The position numbers were made by a program, and so were the translations under genes. The notes under the pieces were generated by a model. It was not told the origin of the DNA. It searched no databases and saw only the letters and a list, made by a program, of their open reading frames with translations. DNA of 64,000 nt, taken from positions 62,001-126,000 of the forward strand of contig JADCIX010000001.1 of the NCBI GenBank assembly GCA_020247545.1, read 5' to 3'. This stretch comes from Rhodocyclaceae bacterium. Lineage in GTDB: Bacteria; Pseudomonadota; Gammaproteobacteria; Burkholderiales; Usitatibacteraceae. Positions 28,932 to 37,237 of the stretch are shown piece after piece. Within the stretch, counting starts at the first letter, position 1; the number at the start of each line of letters is the position of its first letter.

Positions 28932-30275
28932 ATGGCAGAGCAACCTAGCAGCGGACGGATCACCAAGGCACCGGAAAATTTTCTCTCGCCGGCAATGATT
29001 GCCGACGTTCAACGCGGACGCCGTGACTTTCTACGCGGGGCCTTCGCCGGTGCCTTGAGCGGCGCGGGTGCGGTCGTTGCAAGCGGTGCCGCCGCACAGA
29101 CGCCATTGCTTGGCGACCCGAACATTCTTGAGTTGCCCGAACACACCAAGGGCTTGGGCCAACCGGTTGCCGCCACACCCTACGGCATGCCGTCTAAATA
29201 TGAAGCGAATCTACAGCGACGCGAAAGCCCGGGATTGACCCGTGTCTCCGCCGCGTCAGTGTCATTTTGCCCGCTACAGGGACTGTTTGGCATCATCACG
29301 CCTAGCGGGTTGCACTTTGAACGACACCACCAAGGCTGGTGGGACATTGATCCGACCAAACATCGTTTTATGATTAACGGCTTGGTGAAAAATGCCAAGG
29401 TCTATACGATGGATGATCTGATGCGGCTACCTTCGGTATCGCGCATGCACTTTATCGAGTGTGGTGCAAACACCGGCATGGAGTGGGGCAATGTCGCGGT
29501 GCCAACCGTCCAATATACCCACGGCATGTTGAGTTGTTGTGAATTCACCGGTGTACCGCTTTCCGTTCTGCTGGAAGACTGCGGCTTCGATAAGTTGAAA
29601 GGCAAATACATTCTTGCTGAAGGGGCGGATGGCTCAAGCATGACGCGCAGCATCTCGATTGAGCGCGCGCTGGATGATTGTTTTGTGGCGTATGCCATGA
29701 ACGGCGAGATGTTGCGCCCTGAGAACGGCTACCCGCTGCGACTGGTGGCACCGGGCATTCAAGGCGTGAGCTGGGTGAAATGGTTGCGTCGTTTGGAAGT
29801 CGGCGATAAACCCTACGCCACCAAAGACGAAACCGTGCATTACATCGACTTGATGCCCGATGGCACCCATCGGCAGTACACCAGTATTCAAGAGTGCAAG
29901 AGTGTCATCACTACCCCGTCAGGCGGCCAAACACTAATGGACAAGGGCTTTTACAACGTCAGTGGGCTGGCCTGGTCGGGTCGCGGCAAGGTTAAACGCG
30001 TCGATGTTTCTTTCGACGGTGGCCGCAACTGGCGGACGGCCAAGTTAGACAGCCCGGTTCTCTCAAAATGTCTGACAAGATTCAGCATCGGATTTAACTG
30101 GGATGGCAGCCCGGCGATTTTGCAAAGCCGTGCGATCGACGAAACCGGCTACGTGCAGCCGCAAATGCGCCAACTTCGTCAGGTGCGGGGGACACGTTCG
30201 ATCTATCACAACAATGCCATTCAAAGCTGGAAGTTGGATACCAATGGCGAAGTGTCTAACGTACATGTGGGTTAG
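28932..30275 (+). CDS. soxC: Sulfite dehydrogenase/sulfane dehydrogenase molybdenum subunit SoxC
   Basis: Molybdopterin subunit of SoxCD, which oxidises the sulfane sulfur held on SoxYZ in the periplasm. A Tat signal with twin arginine (RRDFLRGAF, residues 30-38) precedes an Ala/Gly-rich core. The cysteine expected to bind Mo lies in HFIECGANTGMEWGN (Cys177). C-terminal SRIDG-like features include VDVSFDGGRNW. At 447 residues it is normal for SoxC. The 3' end overlaps the start of soxD, and the pair heads this Sox cluster. Confidence 0.95.
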   Translation: MAEQPSSGRITKAPENFLSPAMIADVQRGRRDFLRGAFAGALSGAGAVVASGAAAQTPLLGDPNILELPEHTKGLGQPVAATPYGMPSKYEANLQRRESPGLTRVSAASVSFCPLQGLFGIITPSGLHFERHHQGWWDIDPTKHRFMINGLVKNAKVYTMDDLMRLPSVSRMHFIECGANTGMEWGNVAVPTVQYTHGMLSCCEFTGVPLSVLLEDCGFDKLKGKYILAEGADGSSMTRSISIERALDDCFVAYAMNGEMLRPENGYPLRLVAPGIQGVSWVKWLRRLEVGDKPYATKDETVHYIDLMPDGTHRQYTSIQECKSVITTPSGGQTLMDKGFYNVSGLAWSGRGKVKRVDVSFDGGRNWRTAKLDSPVLSKCLTRFSIGFNWDGSPAILQSRAIDETGYVQPQMRQLRQVRGTRSIYHNNAIQSWKLDTNGEVSNVHVG

Positions 30276-31338
30276 GCGCGCCGTGAGTCGTCTGCACAAG
30301 CCATTCTTGGTCGCCACAGCGTTGCTGGTCGGCACAAGCGCACTCGCGCAACAGAAGTACCCCGGCATTGGTCGTGCGGTAACGCCTGCAGAAGTCAAGG
30401 CTTGGGATATTGACGTTCGGCCAGACTTCAAGGGGCTTCCGCCAGGTTCTGGTTCAGTGGCAATTGGCCAACAAATCTGGGAGGCCAAGTGTGAGTCCTG
30501 CCACGGTACGTTTGGTGAATCCAACGAGGTCTTCACACCGATTGCAGGCGGAACGACCAAGCAGGACATGGAAACCGGGCGTGTCGCTAGCCTAAGGCGG
30601 TCGGATTTCCCGCAGCGCAGCACCCTGATGAAACTTTCGCAGCTCTCGTCCTTATGGGATTACATCAATCGCGCCATGCCTTGGAATGCGCCGAAATCGC
30701 TGACAACGGACCAGGTGTATGCGGTAACCGCGTACATCCTGAATCTGGGGGATATCATTCCGTCTGATTTTGTACTCTCTGACAAAAACATCGCCGAGGT
30801 GCAGTCACGGTTGCCGAATCGCAATGGGCTGGTTACCTTTATGCCGATGTGGGACGTGCGCGGCAAAGGCGATGTGACGAATACGGCGTGCATGGCCAAT
30901 TGCGCCAGGGAGGTAACACTGTCGTCAACCATGCCGGATCATGCGCGTAATGCACACGGCAATATCGCCGAGCAGAATCGGCTTGTTGGCGCGGTGCGCG
31001 GGGCCGACACCACCAAACCACCACCGCCGGTCATGGCGTCCACTCGCGAGGTGCCGATGGCTGCACCCGCCCCGTCGAAGGCGGTGACGGGCGCAGAGTT
31101 GGCGCGCAAAAGTACCTGTGTCGCCTGCCATGTCGCAAACCGGAAACTGGTCGGGCCAAGTTATGCCGATATTGCCAAGAGATATGCCGGTGACAGCTCA
31201 GCCGTTGCCAAATTGATGGACAAGGTACGCAAGGGAGGATCCGGCGTATGGGGTGTCATCCCAATGCCACCGCATCCGGAGCTGACAGACGCCGATATCA
31301 AAATGCTGGTGGAGTGGAGTTTGCAGGGTGGTAAGTAG
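30265..31338 (+). CDS. soxD: Diheme cytochrome c subunit SoxD
   Basis: Electron-accepting cytochrome of SoxCD. It has a signal peptide (PFLVATALLVGTSALAQ) and two heme c sites, CESCH at residues 76-80 and CVACH at 285-289, as in diheme SoxD. I placed the start at the ATG at 30265, overlapping soxC by 11 bp; a GTG at 30283 just after the soxC stop would give a shorter signal peptide and is equally possible. A much longer open frame runs back into soxC but is only its shadow. Confidence 0.93.
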   Translation: MWVRRAVSRLHKPFLVATALLVGTSALAQQKYPGIGRAVTPAEVKAWDIDVRPDFKGLPPGSGSVAIGQQIWEAKCESCHGTFGESNEVFTPIAGGTTKQDMETGRVASLRRSDFPQRSTLMKLSQLSSLWDYINRAMPWNAPKSLTTDQVYAVTAYILNLGDIIPSDFVLSDKNIAEVQSRLPNRNGLVTFMPMWDVRGKGDVTNTACMANCAREVTLSSTMPDHARNAHGNIAEQNRLVGAVRGADTTKPPPPVMASTREVPMAAPAPSKAVTGAELARKSTCVACHVANRKLVGPSYADIAKRYAGDSSAVAKLMDKVRKGGSGVWGVIPMPPHPELTDADIKMLVEWSLQGGK

Positions 31339-31463
31339 TCATTGTGCGTTTTTGGGGTTGATCTGCAGCAAGGATTGTTTGGCAGATCAATGTGCGAAGT
31401 CTTGTATATTCTTCAGCTTGCCTCAAGTAAAAGTACGTTTCTTTAGATTGCAAAGGGATAAAC

Positions 31464-31931
31464 ATGAATAGACGCGAAGTACTAAAGGCTGGCAGCAGCA
31501 GCACCGTCATGGCATTGATGATGAGTGCCGGACTACTCAGAGCAGGTGATGTCGCGGCGCAAGAGTGGAACAAAAATGCGTTTGAAGCCAAAAACCTTAA
31601 CGATACGGTGAAGGCGCTCGGTGGAACAGCTGCCACCGAATCCAGGGATATCACGTTTGTGAATGCCCCCGATATTGCGGAAAACGGTGCCGTTGTGCCG
31701 GTTGGCGTGCAAAGCAAAATTCCGAAGACGGAAATGATCGCGATTTTGGTGGAGAAGAATCCGAACTCGCTTTCAGCGGCGTTTACGATTCCAGAAGGTA
31801 CCGAGGCCACCGTTTCGACTCGTGTGAAGATGGGACAGACATCCAATGTACACGCCGTGGTGAAGGCGGACGGGAAGTTCTATTACGCGACGAAGGAGAT
31901 CAAGGTAACCCTGGGTGGATGTGGCGGCTAG
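31464..31931 (+). CDS. soxY: Sulfur carrier protein SoxY
   Basis: Periplasmic carrier whose C-terminal cysteine holds the sulfur substrate during Sox oxidation. The protein ends in the diagnostic GGCGG (Cys153), immediately followed by the stop. A Tat-type signal begins NRREVLKAG. At 155 residues it is normal. An AAGGGA ribosome site precedes the ATG. Its TAG stop is part of the CTAG that begins a 127-bp hairpin element separating it from soxZ. Confidence 0.96.
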   Translation: MNRREVLKAGSSSTVMALMMSAGLLRAGDVAAQEWNKNAFEAKNLNDTVKALGGTAATESRDITFVNAPDIAENGAVVPVGVQSKIPKTEMIAILVEKNPNSLSAAFTIPEGTEATVSTRVKMGQTSNVHAVVKADGKFYYATKEIKVTLGGCGG

Positions 31932-32054
31932 AAGCGGCGTCTTTCGATGTGATGCGGCGTTGCTTCCTCGTTTTGTTCGCTCATGTATAACCCATACATG
32001 TCGCTCACAAAGCCTTCGTCGCGCCTTGCCTGACATCGAAATACTTGCTTCTAG
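31928..32054. repeat. 127-bp imperfect palindromic element between soxY and soxZ
   Basis: The element begins and ends with CTAG (31928-31931 and 32051-32054). The outer arms CTAGAAGC...TTTCGATGT and ACATCGAAA...GCTTCTAG pair, and the tip around TGTATAACCCATACA closes the hairpin. Transcribed, it would make a large hairpin in the soxYZ message. It looks like a mobile or once-mobile miniature element inserted at a CTAG that includes the soxY stop codon. Confidence 0.85.
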
Positions 32055-32112
32055 TTTTGCAACGATCGCCCACACAACGAAAAAAACGATACGTAGGAAT
32101 TAGGAGAAATTC

Positions 32113-32424
32113 ATGGCAGATCCGATGAGAATTCGCGCCCAGATGGCGGGCAATATGGTTGAAGTACGTGTCTTAATGGCACATGAAATGGAAACCGGTC
32201 AGCGGCGCGATGCGGCCGGCAAAACGGTCCCAGCATGGTTCATCCAAAGCGTGACGGCAACGTGCAACGGTAAGACGGTGCTGTCCGCCCAGTGGGGCCC
32301 GGCAGTGTCGAAGAATCCGTTTCTCTCCTTCCGCTTTAGTGGTGCCAAGGCGGGTGACAAAGTGATTGTCACTTGGACGGACAATAAAGGTGACAAGCGG
32401 ACCGACGAAGCGGTGATCTCGTAA
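32113..32424 (+). CDS. soxZ: Thiosulfate oxidation carrier partner SoxZ
   Basis: A small protein that forms the SoxYZ heterodimer and presents the SoxY cysteine to the Sox enzymes. At 103 residues it has the SoxZ fold features PMRIRAQ at the start and SFRFSGAKAGDKV near the end. There is no signal peptide, as usual, since it is exported with SoxY. AGGAG lies just before the ATG. Its stop overlaps the next gene (TAATG). Confidence 0.95.
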   Translation: MADPMRIRAQMAGNMVEVRVLMAHEMETGQRRDAAGKTVPAWFIQSVTATCNGKTVLSAQWGPAVSKNPFLSFRFSGAKAGDKVIVTWTDNKGDKRTDEAVIS

Positions 32425-32891
32425 TGAACGCGCCACGCTTGGCAGCAGCAGGGCTGGCGGCGACCATTATGGTCGCCTCAGGTTGTGCAGTGGTGGTCGG
32501 CAACGAGACCACCAAGCCTGCTCAGGTATCGACCGCACCGGTAAAGGTGATTTATCACGTCAGCGAAGGCAGTGACCAAGCGACCAATGCGCTGCGCAAT
32601 ATTCGCAACCATCTGTCGGCTGATCCCACGGCGAAGATTTCCGTGGTGACACATGCAAACGGAATTGATTTTCTGCTGGACGGTGCAAAAGACAAGAACG
32701 GCAACGACTACATGTCGAACGTGCAGGAACTGGTCAAGCGTGGGGTGGATTTCCGCGTATGCCGTCTGACACTCGAGCGGCGCAACATTGACGCAAAAAA
32801 GGTAATTGAGGAAGCCCGTTTGGTGCCGAGCGGTGTTGCCGAGGTTGCCCGGTTGCAGGCGCGAGAAGGGTACGTGTATCTGAAGCCTTGA
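32424..32891 (+). CDS. DsrE-like lipoprotein in the Sox cluster
   Basis: A 155-residue protein with a lipoprotein signal (lipobox ASGC, Cys21), then a DsrE/DsrF-like domain. Its conserved cysteine lies in VDFRVCRLTLERRNID (Cys113), as in the COG1416-type DsrE family. DsrE proteins bind or transfer sulfane sulfur, so a sulfur-handling role at the periplasmic face is plausible but not shown. It is coupled to soxZ by a one-base overlap. The lipid anchor is uncommon for this family, most members of which are cytosolic. Confidence 0.8.
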   Translation: MNAPRLAAAGLAATIMVASGCAVVVGNETTKPAQVSTAPVKVIYHVSEGSDQATNALRNIRNHLSADPTAKISVVTHANGIDFLLDGAKDKNGNDYMSNVQELVKRGVDFRVCRLTLERRNIDAKKVIEEARLVPSGVAEVARLQAREGYVYLKP

Positions 32892-33003
32892 TGTTGGTAG
32901 CCATCAGTTTTTGAAGTATGAAGTAATGCAGCAAAGAATTTTTCATGCGCCGAAGAGCGCAGATCGCAGATCACATATGCAGTTCCAATACTTGGAGGAC
33001 GAC

Positions 33004-33912
33004 ATGTATCGAACCATAAAACCCACCGCCGTAAAGTGGCTGGCAGCGGTAGCTGCCTTTGGTCTTATCGCAGCCGGCACCGCCGGCGCCCAGGCACCCG
33101 CCCCCAAAGCAGCAGCCAAACCCGCAGCGGCGAGCAAAGCGGTCGCCGCCCCTGTAACTCCTGCAAAAAGTACCGACGCCACCGTTCGCGAGATCGAGAA
33201 GTACCGCGAGGCGCTGGCCGACGGCAACCCCGCAGACCTTTGGGAAGCACGTGGTGAAGATCTCTGGAAACAGAAGCGCGGCCCCAAGAACGCGTCTTTC
33301 GAAAAATGCGACCTCGGCCTCGGTGAAGGTGTGGTGAAGGGTGCGTACGCCAAGTTACCACGTTACTTTGAAGACACAGATCGTGTGCAAGACCTCGAGT
33401 CGCGTTTGGTCACCTGTATGGTGATGCTGCAGGGCTTCAAGTATGACCAAGCCAAACGCGCGCCGTTTGGCTCAGCAGAAAATAAGTCCAACATGGAAGC
33501 ACTGGTGGCCTACGTTACCGCGAATTCCCGCGGTGCAAAGATGAACGTCTCACTCAGTCACGCGAAAGAAAAAGAAGCCTACGCCATTGGCAAGAAGATG
33601 TTCTTCCATCGCGGTGGGCCGCATGACTTTTCATGTGCAACCTGCCATGCGCAGGACAACATTCGTATTCGTTTGCAGGATCTGCCGAATCTGACCAAGC
33701 AAGAGCCTGCCCAGCGCGCCTATACCAGCTGGCCGGCCTACCGGGTGAGCCAGGGCGAACTTCGTTCGTTCCAGTGGCGTCTGTTTGATTGTTTCCGTCA
33801 ACAACGCTTCCCAGAACTTGATTTCACCTCCGAAGGTTCTGTGGCTTTAACCACCTACCTTGCTCGTAATGCGAATGGGGGCATTTTTAACGCACCCGCA
33901 ATCAAGCGCTAA
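33004..33912 (+). CDS. soxA: L-cysteine S-thiosulfotransferase subunit SoxA (monoheme)
   Basis: Catalytic subunit of SoxAX, which couples thiosulfate to the SoxY cysteine. It has a signal peptide (WLAAVAAFGLIAAGTAGAQA) and an Ala/Lys-rich linker. The N-terminal heme site is replaced by Cys102 and Cys138, which probably form a disulfide. One heme site CATCH is at 211-215, and the active-site cysteine lies in DCFRQQRF (Cys263). This makes it a monoheme SoxA. The ATG at 33004 has GGAGGA upstream; the longer frame from 32911 has no signal peptide at its start and is rejected. Confidence 0.95.
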   Translation: MYRTIKPTAVKWLAAVAAFGLIAAGTAGAQAPAPKAAAKPAAASKAVAAPVTPAKSTDATVREIEKYREALADGNPADLWEARGEDLWKQKRGPKNASFEKCDLGLGEGVVKGAYAKLPRYFEDTDRVQDLESRLVTCMVMLQGFKYDQAKRAPFGSAENKSNMEALVAYVTANSRGAKMNVSLSHAKEKEAYAIGKKMFFHRGGPHDFSCATCHAQDNIRIRLQDLPNLTKQEPAQRAYTSWPAYRVSQGELRSFQWRLFDCFRQQRFPELDFTSEGSVALTTYLARNANGGIFNAPAIKR

Positions 33913-33922
33913 GGGGATAGAC

Positions 33923-34537
33923 ATGAAGACAACTTATTTGATGGCAACCCTCGCGCTGGTCGCCGCGACCAGTGCTCAGGCACAAACCAAGGCACCCGCG
34001 CCAGACCGCGCTACTGAAGTCATGAAAGCCGCATTTAAAGAGCGCGGGCAAGCCAAGCTTGATCGGCTCAATCAAGACAAGGCAATGGAGTTGTGTACCA
34101 AGTACACCGTCACGCCGATCCCAAGAAAACTTGCGGCAGAGATCGAAGCCGAGAATGTAAAGACGATTCCGTTCCCTGCTGATGGCAAATACCTTGGCGA
34201 CTGGAAAGCCGGTGAGCGCATCGCGCAGTCCGGCGTCGGCATGCAATTTACTGACAACCCGGCGAACCCAAGTGGAGCCAACTGTTATGCCTGCCATAAG
34301 CTTGCGCCGCAGGAATTGTCATACGGCACCATCGGGTCGAGCTTGTATCAATTCGGTAAGCTTCGCGGTTATTCACCAGACATTGCCAAGTATGCCTACG
34401 GCAAGATCTACAACTCACAGGCTTACGCTGCTTGTTCGAATATGCCGCGCTTTGGGCACAATAAAATCCTGACCGAAACGCAGATCAAGGATTTGGTTGC
34501 GTTGCTGATGGATCCAGAATCACCCGTCAACAAGTGA
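33923..34537 (+). CDS. soxX: Cytochrome c subunit SoxX
   Basis: Small electron-accepting subunit of SoxAX. Its signal peptide is TLALVAATSAQAQ; one heme site, CYACH, is at residues 121-125, and the axial Met is probably in NMPRFGH near the C-terminus. The ATG at 33923 is preceded by AGGGGAT and lies 10 bp after soxA. The 204-residue protein has a longer region before the heme than small SoxX proteins. Confidence 0.94.
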   Translation: MKTTYLMATLALVAATSAQAQTKAPAPDRATEVMKAAFKERGQAKLDRLNQDKAMELCTKYTVTPIPRKLAAEIEAENVKTIPFPADGKYLGDWKAGERIAQSGVGMQFTDNPANPSGANCYACHKLAPQELSYGTIGSSLYQFGKLRGYSPDIAKYAYGKIYNSQAYAACSNMPRFGHNKILTETQIKDLVALLMDPESPVNK

Positions 34538-34538
34538 C

Positions 34539-34582
34539 CGATTTTCTATAAAAATTTTGGTGAAATTTTTTCTAGAAAATCG
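34539..34582 (+). terminator. Long A/T-rich stem-loop after soxX
   Basis: CGATTTTCTA (34539-34548) pairs exactly with TAGAAAATCG (34573-34582), and the inside pairs further (AAAAATTT with AAATTTTT around GGTG). It begins directly after the soxX stop. The T-run lies inside the 3' arm rather than after the stem, so it may end or only protect the soxAX message. Confidence 0.5.
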
Positions 34583-34776
34583 TCATCCCGGGCGAAGTCA
34601 AGGGATCTGCTCTTGAAGCGACGAACAGCAGATTCCTCCACTTTCCCCGGACCAAGTCCGGGGTTCGGTCGGAATGACAGTGTGGTTGGTTAAGTGAAAT
34701 CGTAGCAGCCCAATTGCCCGGGTGACCCTGTTCACAAAAGTCCCTGTCATCCCGAGCGAAGTCGAGGGATCTGCTT
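34582..34776 (+). repeat. GTCATCCCG-type dispersed elements upstream of the HbpS-like gene
   Basis: A 97-bp element spans 34582-34678. It begins GTCATCCCGGGCGAAGTC, contains the hairpin CCCCGGACC/AAGTCCGGGG and ends GGTCGGAATGAC, the partial reverse complement of its start. A second start, GTCATCCCGAGCGAAGTCGA, is at 34746-34776. The same family makes the 133-bp array and flanks the GIY-YIG gene near 60 kb. With the stem-loop, these fill the 262-bp gap after soxX. Confidence 0.85.
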
Positions 34777-34799
34777 TTAACGACGATCAAGGAGGCAAC

Positions 34800-35312
34800 A
34801 TGAAAGAACTATCTTGCATCATTACCGCCGCAATGCTGTTAGGCGCAAACGCCACTGCGGCACACGCCGCCCCCGCAGCGCCAGCGACCTTTTCACTCAA
34901 ACAACTCACTCTTGAAACCGCCCAGCGCGCAGCACAAGCAGCACTTGATAAGTGCCGCAAGGATGGCGCACAAGTGGCCGTTGCGGTGGTTGATCGAGGC
35001 GGGAATACCCAGGTGATGTTGCGGGACCGTTTTGCCGGAGCGCATACGCCGGACACTGCCGTGAACAAAGCCTGGACGTCTGTCAGCTTCAAGATCAGCA
35101 CCACGGAGCTTGGCAAAGAGACGGAGCCCAACAAACCTTCCAGCGGCATCCGTCACATCGCGCGCGTCGTGACTGTCGGTGGCGGCCTGATGATCGAGGC
35201 GGGTGGGGCGCTACTCGGTGGCATCGGTGTCTCGGGTGCGCCGGGTGGTGCGATGGATGAGGCTTGCGCACAAGCGGGCATTAAGGCTATCGCGGACGAT
35301 CTCGAGTTTTAA
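34800..35312 (+). CDS. HbpS/GlcG-family exported protein (DUF336)
   Basis: A 170-residue exported protein with signal peptide ITAAMLLGANATAAHA. The mature part has family features: LTLETAQRAAQAALDKCRK, QVAVAVVDRGGN and the C-terminal GGIGVSGAPGGAMDEACAQ. Some members bind heme or cobalamin; a ligand cannot be assigned here. The ATG at 34800 has a strong AAGGAGG 6 nt upstream. It lies between soxX and soxB, suggesting co-expression with sulfur oxidation. Related proteins do occur in some sox clusters. Confidence 0.85.
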   Translation: MKELSCIITAAMLLGANATAAHAAPAAPATFSLKQLTLETAQRAAQAALDKCRKDGAQVAVAVVDRGGNTQVMLRDRFAGAHTPDTAVNKAWTSVSFKISTTELGKETEPNKPSSGIRHIARVVTVGGGLMIEAGGALLGGIGVSGAPGGAMDEACAQAGIKAIADDLEF

Positions 35313-35416
35313 TGCGCGGGCCGGCACAACTTGTAATGATTGGCCACTGAGCTCCCCCGTCCCCGCGAACAACCACAAGGGTTTCGCCGGGCGGGGACCC
35401 AAGTTAGGAAAACAAC

Positions 35417-37156
35417 ATGAGCAGCATGAATCGACGCGAGTTTCTCAACGTCCTAGCAATCGCCTCTGCGGGAGGCTTGGCATTGGATCAAAGCTCGGCA
35501 CTTGCCGCACAACCTGCCGGTGGCGCTGGTGCCATGTACGATTTGCCGAAGTTCGGCAACGTACACCTGTTGCACATGACCGATTGCCACGCGCAGCTCA
35601 AACCTATTTACTTTCGTGAACCAAACGTAAACTTAGGCCTCGCCGGTGCAAGCGGCAAAGCACCGCATCTTGTTGGTGAAAAACTTCTCAAGCAGTTTGG
35701 GTTGCGCCCCGGCACACGCGAGGCTCACGCGTTTACGTATTTGAATTTTGAAGCTGCGGCAAAAACTTACGGCAAGGTGGGTGGGTTTGCGCATCTTTCC
35801 ACACTTGTGAAGCGCTTGAAGGCGAGCCGCCCCGGTGCGCTGCTGCTTGATGGCGGTGACACCTGGCAGGGTAGTGCAACGGCGTTATGGACCAACGGTC
35901 AGGACATGGTGGATGCGTGTTTGGCGCTAGGCGTGGACGTGATGACGGCCCACTGGGAAATGACGCTGGGCGACAAACGCGTCAAAGAAATCATCGAAAA
36001 GGATTTCAAAGGCAAGGTGGATTTTGTTGCGCAGAACATCAACACCACCGACTTTGGCGATCCGGTATTTGCGCCGTTCACGATGAAAGAAATGAACGGT
36101 ATCAAAGTCGCCATTATTGGTCAGGCGTTTCCGTACACGCCGGTGGCAAATCCACGTTACTTCACGCCGGAGTGGACGTTTGGTATCAAAGAAATGGAAA
36201 TGCAAAAGACCGTCGATGATGCGCGCGCCAAGGGCGCACAGGTGGTTGTCGTGTTGTCACATAACGGTATGGACGTCGACCTCAAGATGGCCTCACGTGT
36301 GACGGGTATCGACGCCATCATGGGCGGCCATACACATGACGGCTTGCCTGCGCCAACCATCGTCGAAAACAAATCCGGCAAGACACTCGTCACCAATGCA
36401 GGCTCTAACGGCAAATTTTTAGGTGTGCTTGACCTCAACGTAAAGGCAGGCAAGGTGGTGGAATTCCGCTACAAGTTGCTGCCCGTGTTCTCGAACTTGT
36501 TGCCCGCCGACGCGGCGATGGACAAACTCATCACCAGCATTCGCGCGCCGTATGAGGCAAAGCTTGCAGAGAAGTTGGCGACGACCAAAGGGTTGTTATA
36601 TCGGCGCGGTAACTTCAACGGTACCTTTGATCAACTCATTCTTGATGCATTGATGGAAGTGCAGGGCGCCGAAATCGCGTTCTCGCCGGGCTTTAGATGG
36701 GGCACGTCGATCCTGCCAAACCAGGCGATCACGTTTGAACACGTCATGGACCAGACGGCCATCACATATCCATTCACGACACTGACTGAGATGAAGGGTG
36801 AATTCATCAAGACCGTCCTTGAAGATGTGGCCGACAATTTGTTTAACCCCGACCCATACCTGCAACAAGGCGGCGACATGGTGCGTGTCGGTGGCCTACA
36901 GTACACCATCGCGCCTAACGAAAAAATGGGCAATCGTATTTCGGCAATGACGCTCAACGGCAAGCCAATCGATGCAAACAAAAACTACAAAGTGGCCGGC
37001 TGGGCACCTGTGGCGGAAGCCGCGCGCGAATCCAAATCGCCACCGATTTGGGACGTGGTGGCGGGTTACCTGCGCGACAAAAAGACCATACAACCGAAGG
37101 CACTCAATCTGCCCAAGCTCGTCGGGGTGGAAGGTAATGCGGGCATTGCCTCGTAG
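35417..37156 (+). CDS. soxB: Thiosulfohydrolase SoxB
   Basis: A periplasmic dimanganese enzyme that hydrolyses sulfate from the SoxY-bound cysteine S-thiosulfonate. It has a Tat-type start (MNRREFLNVL). The metallophosphatase motif MTDCHAQLKPIYFREP lies near residue 53, DGGDTWQGS in the middle, and GGHTHDG further on. At 579 residues it matches SoxB. An AGGA site precedes the ATG. It closes the core Sox set; soxCDYZAXB are all present. Confidence 0.97.
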   Translation: MSSMNRREFLNVLAIASAGGLALDQSSALAAQPAGGAGAMYDLPKFGNVHLLHMTDCHAQLKPIYFREPNVNLGLAGASGKAPHLVGEKLLKQFGLRPGTREAHAFTYLNFEAAAKTYGKVGGFAHLSTLVKRLKASRPGALLLDGGDTWQGSATALWTNGQDMVDACLALGVDVMTAHWEMTLGDKRVKEIIEKDFKGKVDFVAQNINTTDFGDPVFAPFTMKEMNGIKVAIIGQAFPYTPVANPRYFTPEWTFGIKEMEMQKTVDDARAKGAQVVVVLSHNGMDVDLKMASRVTGIDAIMGGHTHDGLPAPTIVENKSGKTLVTNAGSNGKFLGVLDLNVKAGKVVEFRYKLLPVFSNLLPADAAMDKLITSIRAPYEAKLAEKLATTKGLLYRRGNFNGTFDQLILDALMEVQGAEIAFSPGFRWGTSILPNQAITFEHVMDQTAITYPFTTLTEMKGEFIKTVLEDVADNLFNPDPYLQQGGDMVRVGGLQYTIAPNEKMGNRISAMTLNGKPIDANKNYKVAGWAPVAEAARESKSPPIWDVVAGYLRDKKTIQPKALNLPKLVGVEGNAGIAS

Positions 37157-37162
37157 CATCCC

Positions 37163-37237
37163 GCTCCCGCGCAGGCGGGAGCCTAATTCCGTGTTGATTC
37201 CATTTGGAGCGAATTGGGCTCCCGCCTGCGCGGGAGC
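37163..37237. repeat. Inverted pair of palindromes between soxB and the thioredoxin-like gene
   Basis: GCTCCCGC-GCAG-GCGGGAGC (37163-37182) is followed by its exact reverse complement (37218-37237). The flanks GAGCCTAATTC and GAATTGGGCTC also pair, so the two palindromes can form one larger hairpin with about 28-bp arms. It begins 7 bp after the soxB stop. The only usable start codon of the next gene lies in the loop. Confidence 0.85.

Noticed and set aside
30103-30264. Long upstream extension of soxD into soxC
   Set aside because: The extension is the shifted frame of soxC; a signal peptide begins only after 30265.
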